Shown here: piece after piece, positions 9,901 through 24,900 of the stretch
Layout: every line of letters begins with the position of its first letter
Numbering within the stretch: position 1 is the first letter of the stretch
Source of the DNA: Patella vulgata
Taxonomy: Eukaryota; Mollusca; Gastropoda; Patellidae
DNA: 64,000 nt
Direction: 5' to 3'
NCBI RefSeq assembly: GCF_932274485.2
Contig: NC_065884.2
Span: 58,032,546 to 58,096,545, forward strand
Translations under genes and position numbers: made by a program
Notes under the pieces: model-generated
The model's database searches: none
The model's input: only the letters and a program-made list of their open reading frames with translations
Told to the model about the DNA's origin: nothing

Positions 9901-12900
9901 TGGCTTGGTGAGTAATGTACTGGTTCACTTACCAAGAGATCCTGGGGTTGATCCCAAGCTTGGCTAAGAAAAATTCCTTGGAATGTTCCAGTCTGGTTTC
10001 CCCTTTATCTGTTGTACAGGCTTCAACAGGAAATTTGTTTAGTCAATCATGTCTACAGATTAATGATCACCCAACAGTTGAAAAATAAGAGTATGATGTA
10101 GGTCTGCAAAAACCAAGCATTATTTTCTTCATAGCACAGAACATAACATATAACTGTTTTAGAAACATGGTTTAGAAACATAATATGTTAAACTACCATT
10201 TCCTCTTTAAATGTAAGTTTAAGAGCCAGAGAATAACCATGTAGTTTTCTTGTTAAACATAGTATAGTATGTAATCTTTTTTCTTCAGGTTGAAAATTTA
10301 TACAGTTTAGTTTTCCAAGTTATGGATGTTATTTCAAATAAGAAGTAAGTTTGTTACTGTTAGTGTGTGCATGTAATCCTATTCACACATTGTTTAAGTT
10401 AGTACCGTAAAAAAAATTCTGTGGACTTGCTGAAGCTCTCTTTTATCAGTTTTAAATTTAATGTCCTAATGTTCTGCTCCGACTGGGCTAATGAAGACAA
10501 GCTTATGCCATACAGGGACATTTTGCCTGGACAGTGGTACTAAGCCCTACTCCTACTGCCAAGGGATCTTTTATGTGCACACTAATGTGTACACAGGACC
10601 TCGTTTTTTTGTCCCATCCAATTGACTATACATTGTCCCTTGCCAGGCCCTCTATCCTGTGCCACTGACAAGGGGGAACAATGACAGAAAATCCTGATAA
10701 ACTTTCTCGGCCAACGTAGGGATCAAACACAGGACCTCCAGGTTAGCATGCCAACGTCGTACTGACTGACTGAGCCTCCCTTAGTAGAGTAGTAAATTTT
10801 AAAACTTATATAAAAAGAAATGAACAAGGAAAGCCTTGTGAACTCCACACATAAACATGTGGCACCTGTAATCTTTCTCTGATTGCAGTGTCAGATTTAG
10901 ATAAAGAGTTGCTCTAGACTATTCCACTTATGAAGCCCCTCCCAATCTCCGACCTTCCTGACTAGATAAGGATGAAAGTGTGTTTTAAACACAATTGAGC
11001 AAAGGCATACAATGCAAGAAAGGCATACAACAGTGTCAAAATCATTTTACACCTTGGTCGAAGGCCCCCTAGATTTTGAGGCCCTAGGCTTCAGCCTGCC
11101 AAGTCTATAGCCCTATAGGTAAATCTGGCACTGCCCGTCTGTTGCATGAGACATGTAACCGACTTGATTCATATTTTAGACTTTAGATGTCAGAAGTTGA
11201 TTTACAAAAATTGATTTTATCCCAATCAACGTTTTTATACGCCCACATAGAATTTCAGCAATTTCTGTTTATTATTTCTAGAGTTATGGCTCTTGTTTCA
11301 CTTTGTTTAACCTTGTGAACGCTCTAACCCCAAAAGTTATCATCCTATCTTTCTGAAATTTATATGCATTATTTAAATTAGTGAAACGAAGAAACCTATT
11401 TTATTTCAATAATTTCCGTTTATTACTTTTAGAGTTATGGCCCTTGTTGCACTTTGTTTAACCTTGTGAACGCTCTAACCCCAAAAATTATCATCCTATC
11501 TTTCTGAAATTTATATGCAGTATTTAAATTAGTTAAACGAAGAAGCCTATTGAATTTCAGCAATTTCTGTGTATTACATCTAGATTTATGGCCCTTGTTT
11601 CACTTTATTGAACCTTGTGAACGCTCTAACACCAAAAGTAATCATCCGATCTTTCTGAAATTTATATGCATTATTTAAATAATTGAAAAGGAGAAGCTTA
11701 TTGAATTTCAGCAATTTCTGTTTATTATGTCTAGAGTTATGGCCCTTGTTTCACTTTATTGAACTTTATGAATGCTCTAACATCAAAAGTTATCTGCCGA
11801 TCTGTATGAAATTTACATGCGTCATTTAAATTAGTAAAGAGAAGAATCCTATTAAATTTCAGCAATTTCCGTTTATTACTTCTAGAGTTAATGCCCTTGT
11901 TTAACTTTGTTCAACCTTGTTAATGCTCAATTGATGAAAGTTATCATCCGAAATGTATGAAATTTATATGCATCATTTAAATTTGTGAAACGAAAAAGCC
12001 TGTCAAATTTCAACAATTTCTGTAGATTACTTCCAGAGTTGAGACCCTTGTTTCAATTTGTAGAACCTTGTGAAAATTCAAACGGGAAAATTAAAATCTG
12101 ATCTATTTGGAACTGTCTTGTAAAGGCCCCCAATTACCTACAAAGGAATAAATATGCGACAACCCTTGTCGACCGCGCAGACGATTTAGCCACTGTGGGC
12201 GTATGTTTTGTTGCCTGGAAACCTATCTTTATGTTAATTTGTTTTCCAAATTTGTTGTGTTTTTTTTTTTAAATTCTTTCTTTGATGCATGTATGTTTTC
12301 CTATTTGATAGAAACAAGCAGAAGAATTCAGCATCTGGTAATAATGATAATGATGGTGGTGATGATGATGATGAAGATGAAGAGGTTGGTCTTCAAGATT
12401 TTCTGAATATGATAAGAACATTTTACATTTGATTTGCATTTTGTTTCAGATTGCACATATAACTATGGAAACAGCGAGTCGAATGACCTTGTGGTTTGAC
12501 TTGTATGCTTTAAATCTTAAAGTCTATCAATGGGTCATGTGTTGTGGTTACAATCCCATGCTTGTACATGACAAGGATGGTTGCATGTCCAACCTCATGG
12601 GTTTAAAGCCTAGCTTATGTCGCCCTACGACGCGATAAAACTGACAGAGACTCGAAATCGGCGACTGGTTTACGATCATGTGGAACTGATCAGTCGTGAC
12701 TATGAGGGCGACCTGAGCGCTCTTACGACTGGTGTAAGTCGGACGGCAACCAGTCGCCGTCCAGTTTCTCTGAGTCGCACATGTTCTACTCTTACGACTG
12801 GAGACAACTAGTTGTCCCTAGTCTCAAGCGACATGAGCGCACCTACGACTGGCTTAAATCGGCGCTTCGCTGACGTAGCCAATAAGGTTCAGTTATTTAG

Positions 12901-15900
12901 TCACGTGGTACCCAGGGGCGGTAACAACCACGGGAGACAAGTGGAATGAGGCCATTTTGAAGGTTATCACGTGTCAGTCATGTGATGAGTTGTGGCTCCG
13001 ATTCTTCAACTGATGCCGGGCGAAATGAGCAGGCTTACGACTATGATCAACTGGTTGCTCGTGGTTGCGTCCAGTCGTGGATAAATTCAGTCATAGCGAC
13101 ATAAGCTGTTGGTTGCCGTTAGTCGCCGCCAGTTTCATTGTGTCGTAGGGCGACATAAGCTAGGCTTTATACAAAATTTAAGGATTTCCCAAAAGTACTA
13201 TCCAAGTTTCTTGAATTATATTTGGATGGTGAGACTCAATGTTTGAATCATTGTGTCCAATGTTTTCTAGTAAGTTGGATATCTGAAAAGACAAAATCAA
13301 GACTGTCTGTCTGTAGGTGTGTCATCAATGCTTTGTGGGTTCTGTTGCCTACCTATCCGCATGTGGGTCATTTTGTGTAATTTTTCTTTATTTTCTGCAT
13401 ATTTGTGTATTGCTTTGTCAAAGACCTTTTAAATGACCCTATTAATGACTTTCTGTGTAACTGAGATAATGATTTCATGAATACAGGTAGAGGTGCTATT
13501 TAGGTCAAAGTCCTGCTGATCATTTATTTTGTCATTTAGATTATTCATACTAAATTTCATCTTAATCCATACTAAAACAGGTCTTTGGTGGATTTGTTGT
13601 AAAATGACCCTGTTGCTCTTACCAGGTTTCCATTGAAGGCAAGCAAAATAATAGAATGATGTTTAAAGCATTAGTCCCGAAATCAATGGACATTTCATCC
13701 CATATATAATGATAATAATAGAATGATGTTTAAAGCATTAGTCCCGAAATTAATGGACATTTCATCCCATATAAAATGATAATAATAGAATGATGTTCAA
13801 AGCATTAGTCCTGAAATCAATGGACATTTCATCCCATATATAATGATAATAATAGAATGATGTTCAAAGCATTAGTCCTGAAATCAATGGACATTTCATC
13901 CCATATATTGTTCTCTATGCTTGTTTGTACTTAGGTTCAACTTTCTCTGTATGGAGATGCATTCCGTCTGCTGTGTGTTGTATATCTGTATTATCTGTAT
14001 TTGTTTCAGTTTTTATCGTTGGATAATATACCTATTGGTAAGAATATCACAATGAGAGAGGGTGATAAGGTGAGTACATTCAATGTTTCATCTCTCTTCT
14101 TTCTTTGCCTGGTGGTTCACCCTTGTCAGTGATGCAGGATGGAGGGCCTGACAAATACAGCTGTCTAGTCGTTCGGATGGGACGGAAAACAGAGGTCCCG
14201 TGTAGACATTGGCATGCACGTAAACGATCCTGGCAAAATTTCCCTCATAGTACAATGTATGGCGTATGCCCGTCTTCTTTAGCCCAGTACGGAGCAGAAC
14301 TATTAGGACGTTAAACCCCATTCCATTTCATTTCTTTGCCTGTCCATTCTCATGGGTTTTCTCGTGGTCCTCCGGTTTCCCCTCACTGCTAAAAACCCCT
14401 ACGCACAAGGGAATTATGGAAATAAAATTGAACCATATGTTAGTCCCAAAATGACCTAGTTCATGTCGAGTGGACGTTAAACCCCATTTCTTTCTCTTTC
14501 TTCTTTCATAATATTATAGCTGAAATTTGGGTTGTGTTAAACACTCCTGCCCTCTCCTGGTTTTATATTCATCAGTATGACATTAAAAGTGTGTAGGAGA
14601 CTAGAACAAAATAGTTATGTTAGTTTACAAAAGAATTATTATGGCACTCAACTCAACAATCTGGAATTGAATTCTCCCCATATGTCAAAAGGTATTAAGA
14701 ATTTCTGGCTAGAAGTCATACCCGTATGGTAAACAAACACCACATTTGTTTTCTTTGTTGACAGAACTGTGAAACTCTATTGCCATTCCACCAATTGACA
14801 TTGTTGTGTAATGATCATTGAGCACCCCATGTATAATTTGTAGAGTAAGAGTATTTAAAGGGAATTAACTCTTGTATTGCACACTGGAAACTGTCACTCG
14901 CCTAATACCTCAGCAGGCTCCAGTACCCTACATCTCGCCTCGGCTGTATGACAACTTCCGCGATTTGGAATTACTTTCAAGTTCCCGAATTACAAATGGT
15001 GGCACCCATGAAGACGCCTGTGAAGAGTGTTCTATCATACAAAGCTTTTAATGCCTGAAGCTGTTTTTCTTTCAAGTTTATCTGATTTTCTTTCAAAAAA
15101 GAAGTACTTTGCAATGAAAACTCTACACACTCTTTGAACGATGCCATTTTTATACGCCCACATGGAAATATGGTCGTATATTGCCATTGCATCATTTAAA
15201 TTAGTGAAACGAAAAAGCCTATTGAATTTCAGCAATTTCCGTTAATTACGCCGTGAGTTATGGCCCTTGTTTCACTTTGTTGTACCTTGTGAATGCTCTA
15301 ACGACAAAAGTTATTATCCGATCTGTATAAAATTTATATGCATCATTTAAATTAGTAAAACAAAGAAGCCTATTAAATTTCAGCCATTCCCGTTAATTAT
15401 ATCTAGAGTTATGGCCCTTATTTCACTTTGTTGAATCTTGTGAATGCTCTAATGACAACAGTTATCATCCGATCTATTTGAAATTGATATGCATCATTTA
15501 AATTAGTGCAACGAAGAAGCCTATTGAATTTCAGCAATTTCTGTTAATTACGCCGTGAGTTATGGCCCTTGTTTCACTTTGTTGTACCTTGTGAATGCTC
15601 TAACGACAAAAGTTATTATCTGATCTGTATGAAATTTATATGTATCATTTAAATTAGTAAAACAAACAAGCCTATTGAGTTTCAGCAAATTTCCGTTAAT
15701 TACATCTAGAGTTATGGCCCTTGTTTAACTTTGTTGAATTTTGTGAACGCTTGAACGACAAAAGTTATCACTTAATCTGTATGAAATTCATATGCATCAT
15801 TTAGATTAGTGAAATGAAGAAGCCTATTGAATGTCAGCAATTTCCGTCAATTACTTCTACTAGAGTTATGACCCTTGTTTTACTTTGTTGAACCTTGTGA

Positions 15901-18900
15901 ACGTTCGAACGACAAAAGTTATCATCAAATCTGTATGAAATTTATATGCATTATTTGAATTAGTAAAACGAAAAAGTCTGTCAAATTTCAACAATTTCTG
16001 TAGATTACTTCCAGAGTTACGGCCCTTTTTTTAGTTTTTAGAACCTTGTGAACCCTCAAATGACGAAAATTAGAATGTCATCTGTATGAAATTGTCTATT
16101 AGATTCCCCTAATTACCTACAAAAGAATATATATGCGACAACCCTTGTCGACTGCCCGGACGATTTAGCTGCTGTGGGCGTATGTTTTGTTGTCTGGCAA
16201 CCTATCTTTAGAACTTCTTTCTAAAAGTGGCAAGTTTTTCTGATATGTAAACCGATAGCTGCATCGCAACTGTATGGGTGTAGGTACATATCACTTACCG
16301 TCATACAGCCAAGGCTAGATGTAAGGTACCAGAATCTGCCGAGGTTTGCCGAGTGTGGAAACTGTCTCCCTGTGGTGTAAATAGTTTGGTTGAGAGAGTG
16401 TTGCCTATCCCACCACAGTATTATAATGTTTTTGGAGATAAACATTCCCCTGAAATAACATAGACATGGTTTTATTCTGAATTTTCCTCTGACAATGGAC
16501 TTTGGTAGCCATTTGACATATGTATTTTTTTTCTATTGTAGTCTGTACTACCAGTAAAACTAACACCATTAGCAATTATTCCATTAGGAAATACAGAAAG
16601 AGGACAAAATCCTTTATTAAGGTATGTAGAATAATGCAGAGAAAGAATTTAGGCCATATTATCTTGCGTCATTTAAGAAAAACAAAAGAAAAAAATCATT
16701 CATATCAATTACCGCATGTAAATGTTTTTACTCAGTTACAGGAAGTAACTATATAAAATTCAGTGAATCCAGAAATGTTGTGTAGGCTCATTTATCAAGT
16801 ACACAACCCTGATAAATGTTAATGACAATCATAAATGATACTGGATAATCATACATTCCTATAAACAGATAAATGTATTGCCTCGCAATGTGATGTGTAG
16901 GAGAAGTCATTTAGCCCAGTACAGCAGTAGTGATTCTTTGACAAAATAAAAATCTCCCTCCCACATCTACAGTGGCCCATATACGACTTTTAAATATTTT
17001 TTAGTTTTGGGTTTTGTTTTTTAGTTTTAGGTTTGTTAGGTTTAGGTCAGTGGAAACGTTTTCACCTAGGTGATAACTTATCACCTCGGTGGAAACGTTT
17101 TCACCTAGGTTCCAAAGAAGAGCGCAAATTAACTACACAGAAAGTGACGAGTATAACTACATTCTGAAAAACAAGAAAAGTATGTCATTCAGCAAAAGTG
17201 ACGGATCCTGCCCGAAAACAAAAGATATTTGAAATAAAAAATACATAAAAAATTTGATTAATGTTTTATACGCTCAATATTATTTCGCTTATATGGCGAT
17301 GTTGCCAGGATTATTGGGGGTGGGAGGGAGGTTGTATTTGTTCCGATAATTCCACATGGGGTCATGATCGTCAAAAGGGCGACGTCGCAACAGAACATGT
17401 AAGGGTAGGCTTCAAAACAATTTGAAGTAGATATTATCGTCTTTCATATGAAGCATACTTTATATTTAAAGTGAACATATAAGCTAAAATAAAGTATGCT
17501 TCAGTTGGGGCCTCCGCTACAACCCAAGATATATCCTTCCTTTAATTTAGGAGGGCGCAAGATCCAACACTAGGGAAAGTACCAAAATTTGTCGACCGGA
17601 ATATTCTCGACCGGCCTTAGGTGGGATGGTTGCCAGGAACCGACTTGAGGTGAGGTCGGGGGCTTCCTTCGGGCATTGATCCCGGTTACCCCCTCCCACC
17701 CCCAATAATCCTGGCAACATCGCCATATAAGCGAAATCTTATTGAGCACATAAAACATTAATCAATCAAATTGTTTTATGTATTTTTTAATTTCAAATAT
17801 CTTTTGTTTCCAGACAGGATCCGTCACTTTTGCTGAATGACATACTTTTCTTGTTTTTCCGAATGTTTTTCCGTAGGTATGACTACATTCGGAAAAACAA
17901 GAAAAGTATGAAGCATACTTTATATTTAAAGTGAACATATAAGCTAAAATAAAGTATGCTTCAGTTGAAAGACGCCACATAAGCTTCAGTCAATCAATCG
18001 ATTAACATGACTTAAATATATTTATCCTGATGGTACTTAACGTAACTGTATAGCGAACAAATAATGTTTGGTGGTTTTATTGGTCGCTAGGATCCAACGT
18101 GAGGTAGGGGGCTTCTTCCGGGCATCGATGTACATTCCCTTGAAATTTGAAAATTTGTCACATTCACGTTGCGGGTGTTGCTCTGTTGTAAATACACACA
18201 TTGTTTTATTCCATCAGATCTGTAATGGCTTTTTATGTTTCAGTAAAACAGGAGAGATTTTGGGTAGTAGAGATGATTTTAAAATGAATACATGTTATAT
18301 ACATAAAAGTGGCGCCATGTTGTTAGACATGTCATATATGGCTCTTCTACAGATGTCATTACAATTCCCACATTTACATAGTAAGTACAAGTCTTACATA
18401 TTGTTCTTTTCTTACCAGATGGGACTACTGTAGTTGTGTGGTTTGGTCAATGACCCAGATACAAATATCTTTCAAACCAGGAATTAGGCAACTGTTACAG
18501 ACATTGTCGGGCACTTATTCTTGCCTTGTCAGATACAAACATTGTCTGGCACTTATTTTTGTCTTATCAGACACAATCATTTTGGTTCCTGTCATTTTGT
18601 CCTGTACAGATTTGTCTTTTTGTGGTGTTTTCATTGATGTGTTTGATACGTGTGTACAGATTTGTCTTTTTGTGGTGTTTTCATTGATGTGTTTGATACG
18701 TAAAAAATATCAGGTACTAGTTACAAGGAAAATATGTCAGAACATCTGCATAGAACAAGAAAGAAGCCTCATGCACGATTATTGATAGTGCATGTAGCAA
18801 TTGAAGTGCTGGGTGTTGCCACTGCAGTCACGATACAATACGTATTGCGATTCAGGTACTATATGATACGATTCTTATAACTATTCATAACCAGGTCAAT

Positions 18901-21900
18901 ATTTACCAAGAAAACAACAGAATAAATGAATAGTTGACGTCGAAGGGTATGGGAAGGATATTTAATTAAACGCCCGTCTGTTTATCTTGGCATTGATTCT
19001 ATGTTATCAGGTGTGATTTATCTAGTTATTTCATTTTAGATACTGTTGAACCAATGGTGCCTATAGCTGAGGTTCCTGAAACAGACACGACCTCAAGTGC
19101 TACTTTAACAGAACAAATGGAAGAGTTACCTACCCCACCAGCAGCCGATGTATCTAGTAAGTGTTGGTTTCACTTTTATCTGAAATATCTTACCACAGTT
19201 TGGGCATTTTATGAAATTTTTGTGGGATAATTTTCAGCCAGATAGTGTGAGGCACATGTGGTCCTTTATGTTAAATCACTGAACACTCTGTAATTCATAA
19301 TTTTATTATTCCACACTACAATCTGAAACCACATGGTCCACCATTCAAACTTCCACTCTTCCCAACCAACCCCACAGTCATTTCCTGTTACAGAACATAC
19401 TGGAGTAATAAGCCAGACAGAGTTATGTCCCATGAATTACTTCACAGGTACAATGTACATGTACATGTATGTTAACACACTCCCCTTTTTTCTTTAAAGA
19501 AAAAGATTAAAGAATGTCACTGCAGAAAGTAATAAAAATAAATTGAAGTGAAACATCTATTCACCCAGTGGATAGTCAAAATTAAAAGTAAACATTGAAA
19601 AACAAAAACACATTAACATTAATTCAGTTTATCTCAAAACACTAGTCATTTTCATAGGATCTATTCAAAACTGCCACGTTGAAGAATGTTAATCAGGGAT
19701 TTATTGGATGCGCCATGTTTTGTAAGACAGTCCGATAATTGATGGCAAGCTTCAACCCAAATGACTTTAGAAATGTCTCCATTACTTAACATCTGTTTAA
19801 TACTCGCAATATCTATTCTGAGTCTTTTTTCATTGACAAGTTTGGTTGAATGTATATTCTCGAACAAGGATTTATTGTCCGTAAATATTTCAATTCTAAG
19901 TCGGTTCTGTTTCACACAATACAAAATTTCACTGTACAGACATCCTAAGAAATAAGCAGAATCTATGGCTTCTACCATGGATAGAGTTTCTGCAGCTAAC
20001 GTACTTTTCACAATACGTCTTATTTTGTGGGACTTCCATGTAAGGGGACAACATTTACCACTAGAGTCAATAAGGAATATGATGTATCCAGCAGCACTTG
20101 ATACTCCGTCACATAAATTTGCGTATGATGCATCACAATACACACCAAGATAAGCATTAGTTAAGTCAATTTGTGGAAACTTGATGGATACATCATCATA
20201 TCAAATTTTCTTCATGAGTTTATTGACGCGAAGAAGATCTTGAACTTTTGGATCTTTAACGGATAAGCTTAATTCAAGTGCATCGAAACTTGCATCAGGG
20301 CGCGTTTGGTTGGTAACCCACAGTATCTGTCCAACAGCACTACGCAACTGTGTCAGTTCATTTTGATTGAGCGGTTCAGATTTCTGAGAAGCACGATTTG
20401 ACGAAACAACAATAGGTATGAGTTCTTCTACATAAGATGACTGATTAACGACAATGGAGTCCAATCTGTGATTTACTTGTAAACCTATGTAACTAAATTC
20501 CCCATCTGCTCTTTTACCTATTTTAAAAATGTTCTGTAATTTATCCATGACTCTTTCCTTAAATGTAGGTGTGCCACACCAAATAAAATCATCAACATGC
20601 ATCACTATTATTCCATTCAGAATGAAAGAAAAACAGCCCAAAGTCTATCTCACTTTGTTTACATTTTAACTTGACCAGTTCATCGCAAACTCTAAAATAC
20701 CACTTTCGAGATGCATCATTGAGTCCATATACGCACTTTTTTAGTTTCCACAAAACTGAGGTGTCCTCATACTCTGTTGGTGGTGAGATATAAACATCTC
20801 TGTCCATATCTTGGCCTTGAAGGAAGGCAGCTTTAATATCTATTGTATTACATTTCCAAGAAAACGATGAAGCTAGAGACAGAAATATACGTAAAGTTTC
20901 TTTACTAGCTGTGGGTGAATCTGATTGGATAAATTCTTGTTCTTCAAAGCCTCTGGCCACCAGTCTTGCTTTTACACCTCTTTTTCCTTCAATTTCTTTT
21001 TCTGTTATCACCCATCTAGTAGTCAAATAAGGTTGTCCACAATATTCAACTTCATCAAACACGTCAAAATTTCTCCAGTTCTCTATCTCCTTATCTTTTG
21101 CTAATTTCACATCATATTCATCATGCCATGAAGGGGGTATAAACACAACATTACAGTCTGCTTGGTTATGATCAGCATCAGTGACAGTAGGATCATTGGT
21201 AATATTGATAGTGTCAAGTTTTGTCCACTGAGTAACACCATTATCAAAATTTACTACTTCAATGGAACTGTCACTTAAATGTTCAACATTAAACCAATGT
21301 TTATATTTTCCGGTGCTTTTACCAGCTCTACTTACTATTTTGGCTTGTATCCAGTTTCCATCTTTTGACTGATATTTAATTGTGTCATCTATTTTAAGTG
21401 ATTCTGGAAGATTTATATGTGTTTGTTCACTTTTTTTTGTTCCCGTGCCGATTTCTGGTTCTCTATTGTTTGTTAGAGATGTTTGATTTGATGTGGGGGT
21501 GAGGGTATTTATAGAGGGTTGTTCTATGTCAGTGTCTTTGTTTTGAAATTCCTCGTCAACTCTAATTACTCGATATGCTGCTACGTGGACATAAACACTG
21601 CCATGTCTAATAAATACAATTTTATGGTCTTGACCTAAAACACGTCCAGGTCCTTTCCATTCGTTGCTAGATTCACGTTTATAATAGACTTTCTCACCAA
21701 TACTAAAAATATCTCCGCATGGTCTTATTTGATGGCGAAGTGCGCGACGAATACGTTCTGATGACTCTGATTCAATGAATGATTTTCGTACTGAATGTAA
21801 GGCATTGAGATGCTTATAAAATACTTCGCTGTTTGTTGTGCCTTCAAGTGCCGGAGGCTTGTTTACACAAACGGAGGGTAAATTGGGGTTTCTACCAAAG

Positions 21901-24900
21901 ACTAATTGGTACGGGCTATAACCATGTACCATCTGCAAAGAATTTTTAGAGTTTATTGCCCAAACCAATGCAGTCTCCAAATCTAGTCCTGGATTTTCTG
22001 ACAAAACTTTAGTTACATTGTCATCAATAATAGAATGATTCCTCTCACATATCCCATTTTGCCACGGACTCATTCCGGCAGAATTCCAGACTTCTACATT
22101 AAGATTCTCCGCCATATCCCTGTATAAATCATTTGAAAATTCACCGCCATTGTCAGTAAGAAATTTATTTGGTGGGCCCATTCCACTTCCAATCCACAGT
22201 CTCATTACTTTATCAATAATTGTTGATGGAAGTTTATTCTTTATGATCGCAGCTAAACTAAATCTTGTTGCTATATCTATCAGATGGAGGAAATACACAC
22301 CAGGGCGCCATTCTTTCAAGTCCATTGCCACTATATCATTGAATTCCGTTGTTAATGGCAATGAGACAACAGGTCTGGGTGGAGTCTTCTTAAAGCGTTT
22401 ACAAATATCACAACTATTTGTAACATTTTCAATAATTTTGGCAGTTTCAGGACTTTTATCACCAGCGTCATTTAACAAAGCTTTTAGTCTCTTGCTTGAT
22501 GGGTGGGCAAATTGTTTATGTAATTTTTCTAATGCCTTTTCTTTATCTCCCTCAATCAGATTATGTATATTGAACAAAACGTCAGTTGTTTCTGTCGGCA
22601 TATTTGTATTACAAATCGGGATACTGTAGTGGCCAGCTGATGTGCACTGTAAATCTACATTTTGTCCAAATATAGTTGCCTGATCTCTCCTTAGATCTAA
22701 GACAACATCAGCTTTCTTCATTGTTGGTTTTCCAAGCAATAATGGTATATCGCAATCAACCACATCTGCAGATATACGACATGACACACCAGCGATTTCA
22801 CAGGGAAATGTCACTTTTTCTTTGGACTTAAAACACTGGCCACTACCAAATTTAAAGATAGTATTACTGTCGGTTCTCTCAACAGTTTTTAATATACTAT
22901 TCAAAAAAAGTAGGGGATATTTGATTTTTAAGTGTTATTAAAGTCACCTAATGAAACTGACAAAGAAACAAATGACAAAATGAAATGAAGTTCACATTCA
23001 TCGATTTATTCCAAATGATCGTTAGACTAAGTAAGGCACAGACTGACCATTATAAGGGTAAAATGATACCCGGGGTCCAACAGCAAAGTTACCACAGCAT
23101 CACAACCAAGTCAGTAACGGGTAAATCCTCCTCTGTTTGCCAAACAAGCATTGATCCGACGTGGCATACTCCTAATGAGACGTCTAAGGTCATTTTGGTC
23201 CAGATTGTCCCATTCCTGTTGCAACGCAGCAGCAAGTTCTTGGACATTGGCAGGATGTTGTTGACGTTGACGTAACCTCTGTCCAAGCATGTCCCGGACA
23301 TGCTCGATGGGGGAGAGGTCGGGACTCAGTGCTGGCCAAGGTAATGTGGTGATGTTCTGTTGTTGGAGGTAACCTGTAACGATCCTGGCCCTGTGACATC
23401 TTGCGTTGTCATCCTGGAAGATGAAATGGCGGCCATGACGTCCGAACGGCACAACATGGACTGCCAAGATGTTGTCCCGGTAGTACTGGCCTGTAACACG
23501 CCCTGCAACAACATGTAAAGCCATTCTTCCAGCAACAGTGATGCCTCCCCACACCATAACAGAACCACCCCCAAATCGATCATGTCTGATGACGTTAACG
23601 TCTTGGAAGCGCTCGTTTCGACGACGCCACACCCTCCTACGTCTGTCCAAAAAATCAACAGTGAACCTTGACTCATCTGAAAACATCACATTGCTCCAGC
23701 GTTGATTATCCCAGTGTTGACGATCCCTACACCAACGACGTCTTGCCTGAATGTGATGATCTCTCAAACAAGGGATCACGCGAGGACGTCGGGCGCGAAG
23801 GTGACCCATATGCAGTCGATTCCGAATCGTCTGGCCACTCACTCTCACACCAGTGTCTGTTTGAAGACGAGCGCTGATCTGATTTGCTGTGATGACACGA
23901 TTTCTCAAGGCCAAGGTACGGATAAATCGATCCTGGACTTGAGTTGTCGCCCTTGGTTGACCTGAGCGTGGTCTGTCCTGTACAGATTGTGTATCACGGT
24001 ATCTGGACCATAGCCTGCTTATGACAGACTGAGAAACATTCATCGTCCGCGCCACAACCGCCTGTTTTGTGCCGATCTGTAGCATGCCAAGGGCACGTAA
24101 CCTTTCATTTTGGGTAAGCCGACGCATATCAAAATTTGTTTTCTGGTCACTATAACAATTAAACTGATGCCTCCCCACACCATAACAGAACCACCCCCAA
24201 ATCGATCATGTCTGATGACGTTAACGTCTTGGAAGCGCTCGTTTCGACGACGCCACACCCTCCTACGTCTGTCCAAAAAATCAACAGTGAACCTTGACTC
24301 ATCTGAAAACATCACATTGCTCCAGCGTTGATTATCCCAGTGTTGACGATCCCTACACCAACGACGTCTTGCCTGAATGTGATGATCTCTCAAACAAGGG
24401 ATCACGCGAGGACGTCGGGCGCGAAGGTGACCCATATGCAGTCGATTCCGAATCGTCTGGCCACTCACTCTCACACCAGTGTCTGTTTGAAGACGAGCGC
24501 TGATCTGATTTGCTGTGATGACACGATTTCTCAAGGCCAAGGTACGGATAAATCGATCCTGGGCTTGAGTTGTCGCCCTTGGTTGACCTGAGCGTGGTCT
24601 GTCCTGTACAGATTGTGTATCACGGTATCTGGACCATAGCCTGCTTATGACAGACTGAGAAACATTCATCGTCTGCGCCACAACCGCCTGTTTTGTGCCG
24701 ATCTGTAGCATGCCAAGGGCACGTAACCTTTCATTTTGGGTAAGCCGACGCATATCAAAATTTGTTTTCTGGTCACTATAACAATTAAACTGATGTTTCC
24801 ACCCTGGAATTCAATGCCACAATGACTGTAACATTCAAAGTCAGAGTCGTGCAAATCTTGGGTTGGATCCCCATGATGATCCCAAGCATCACCTGCATTC

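Noticed and set aside
11232-12230. CRISPR-like regular repeats
   Set aside because: Units of 150 bp repeat throughout with no unique spacers; this is a eukaryotic tandem array.
18068-18433. 121-codon plus-strand open frame as an independent gene
   Set aside because: It overlaps NCAPH2 exon 8 in the same frame and adds only intron sequence on both sides.
22150-22629. 159-codon plus-strand open frame
   Set aside because: Shadow of the integrase region of the Copia fossil on the other strand.
23668-24591. Paired identical plus-strand open frames of 69 and 87 codons
   Set aside because: Antisense shadows of the duplicated Tc1 transposase segment.
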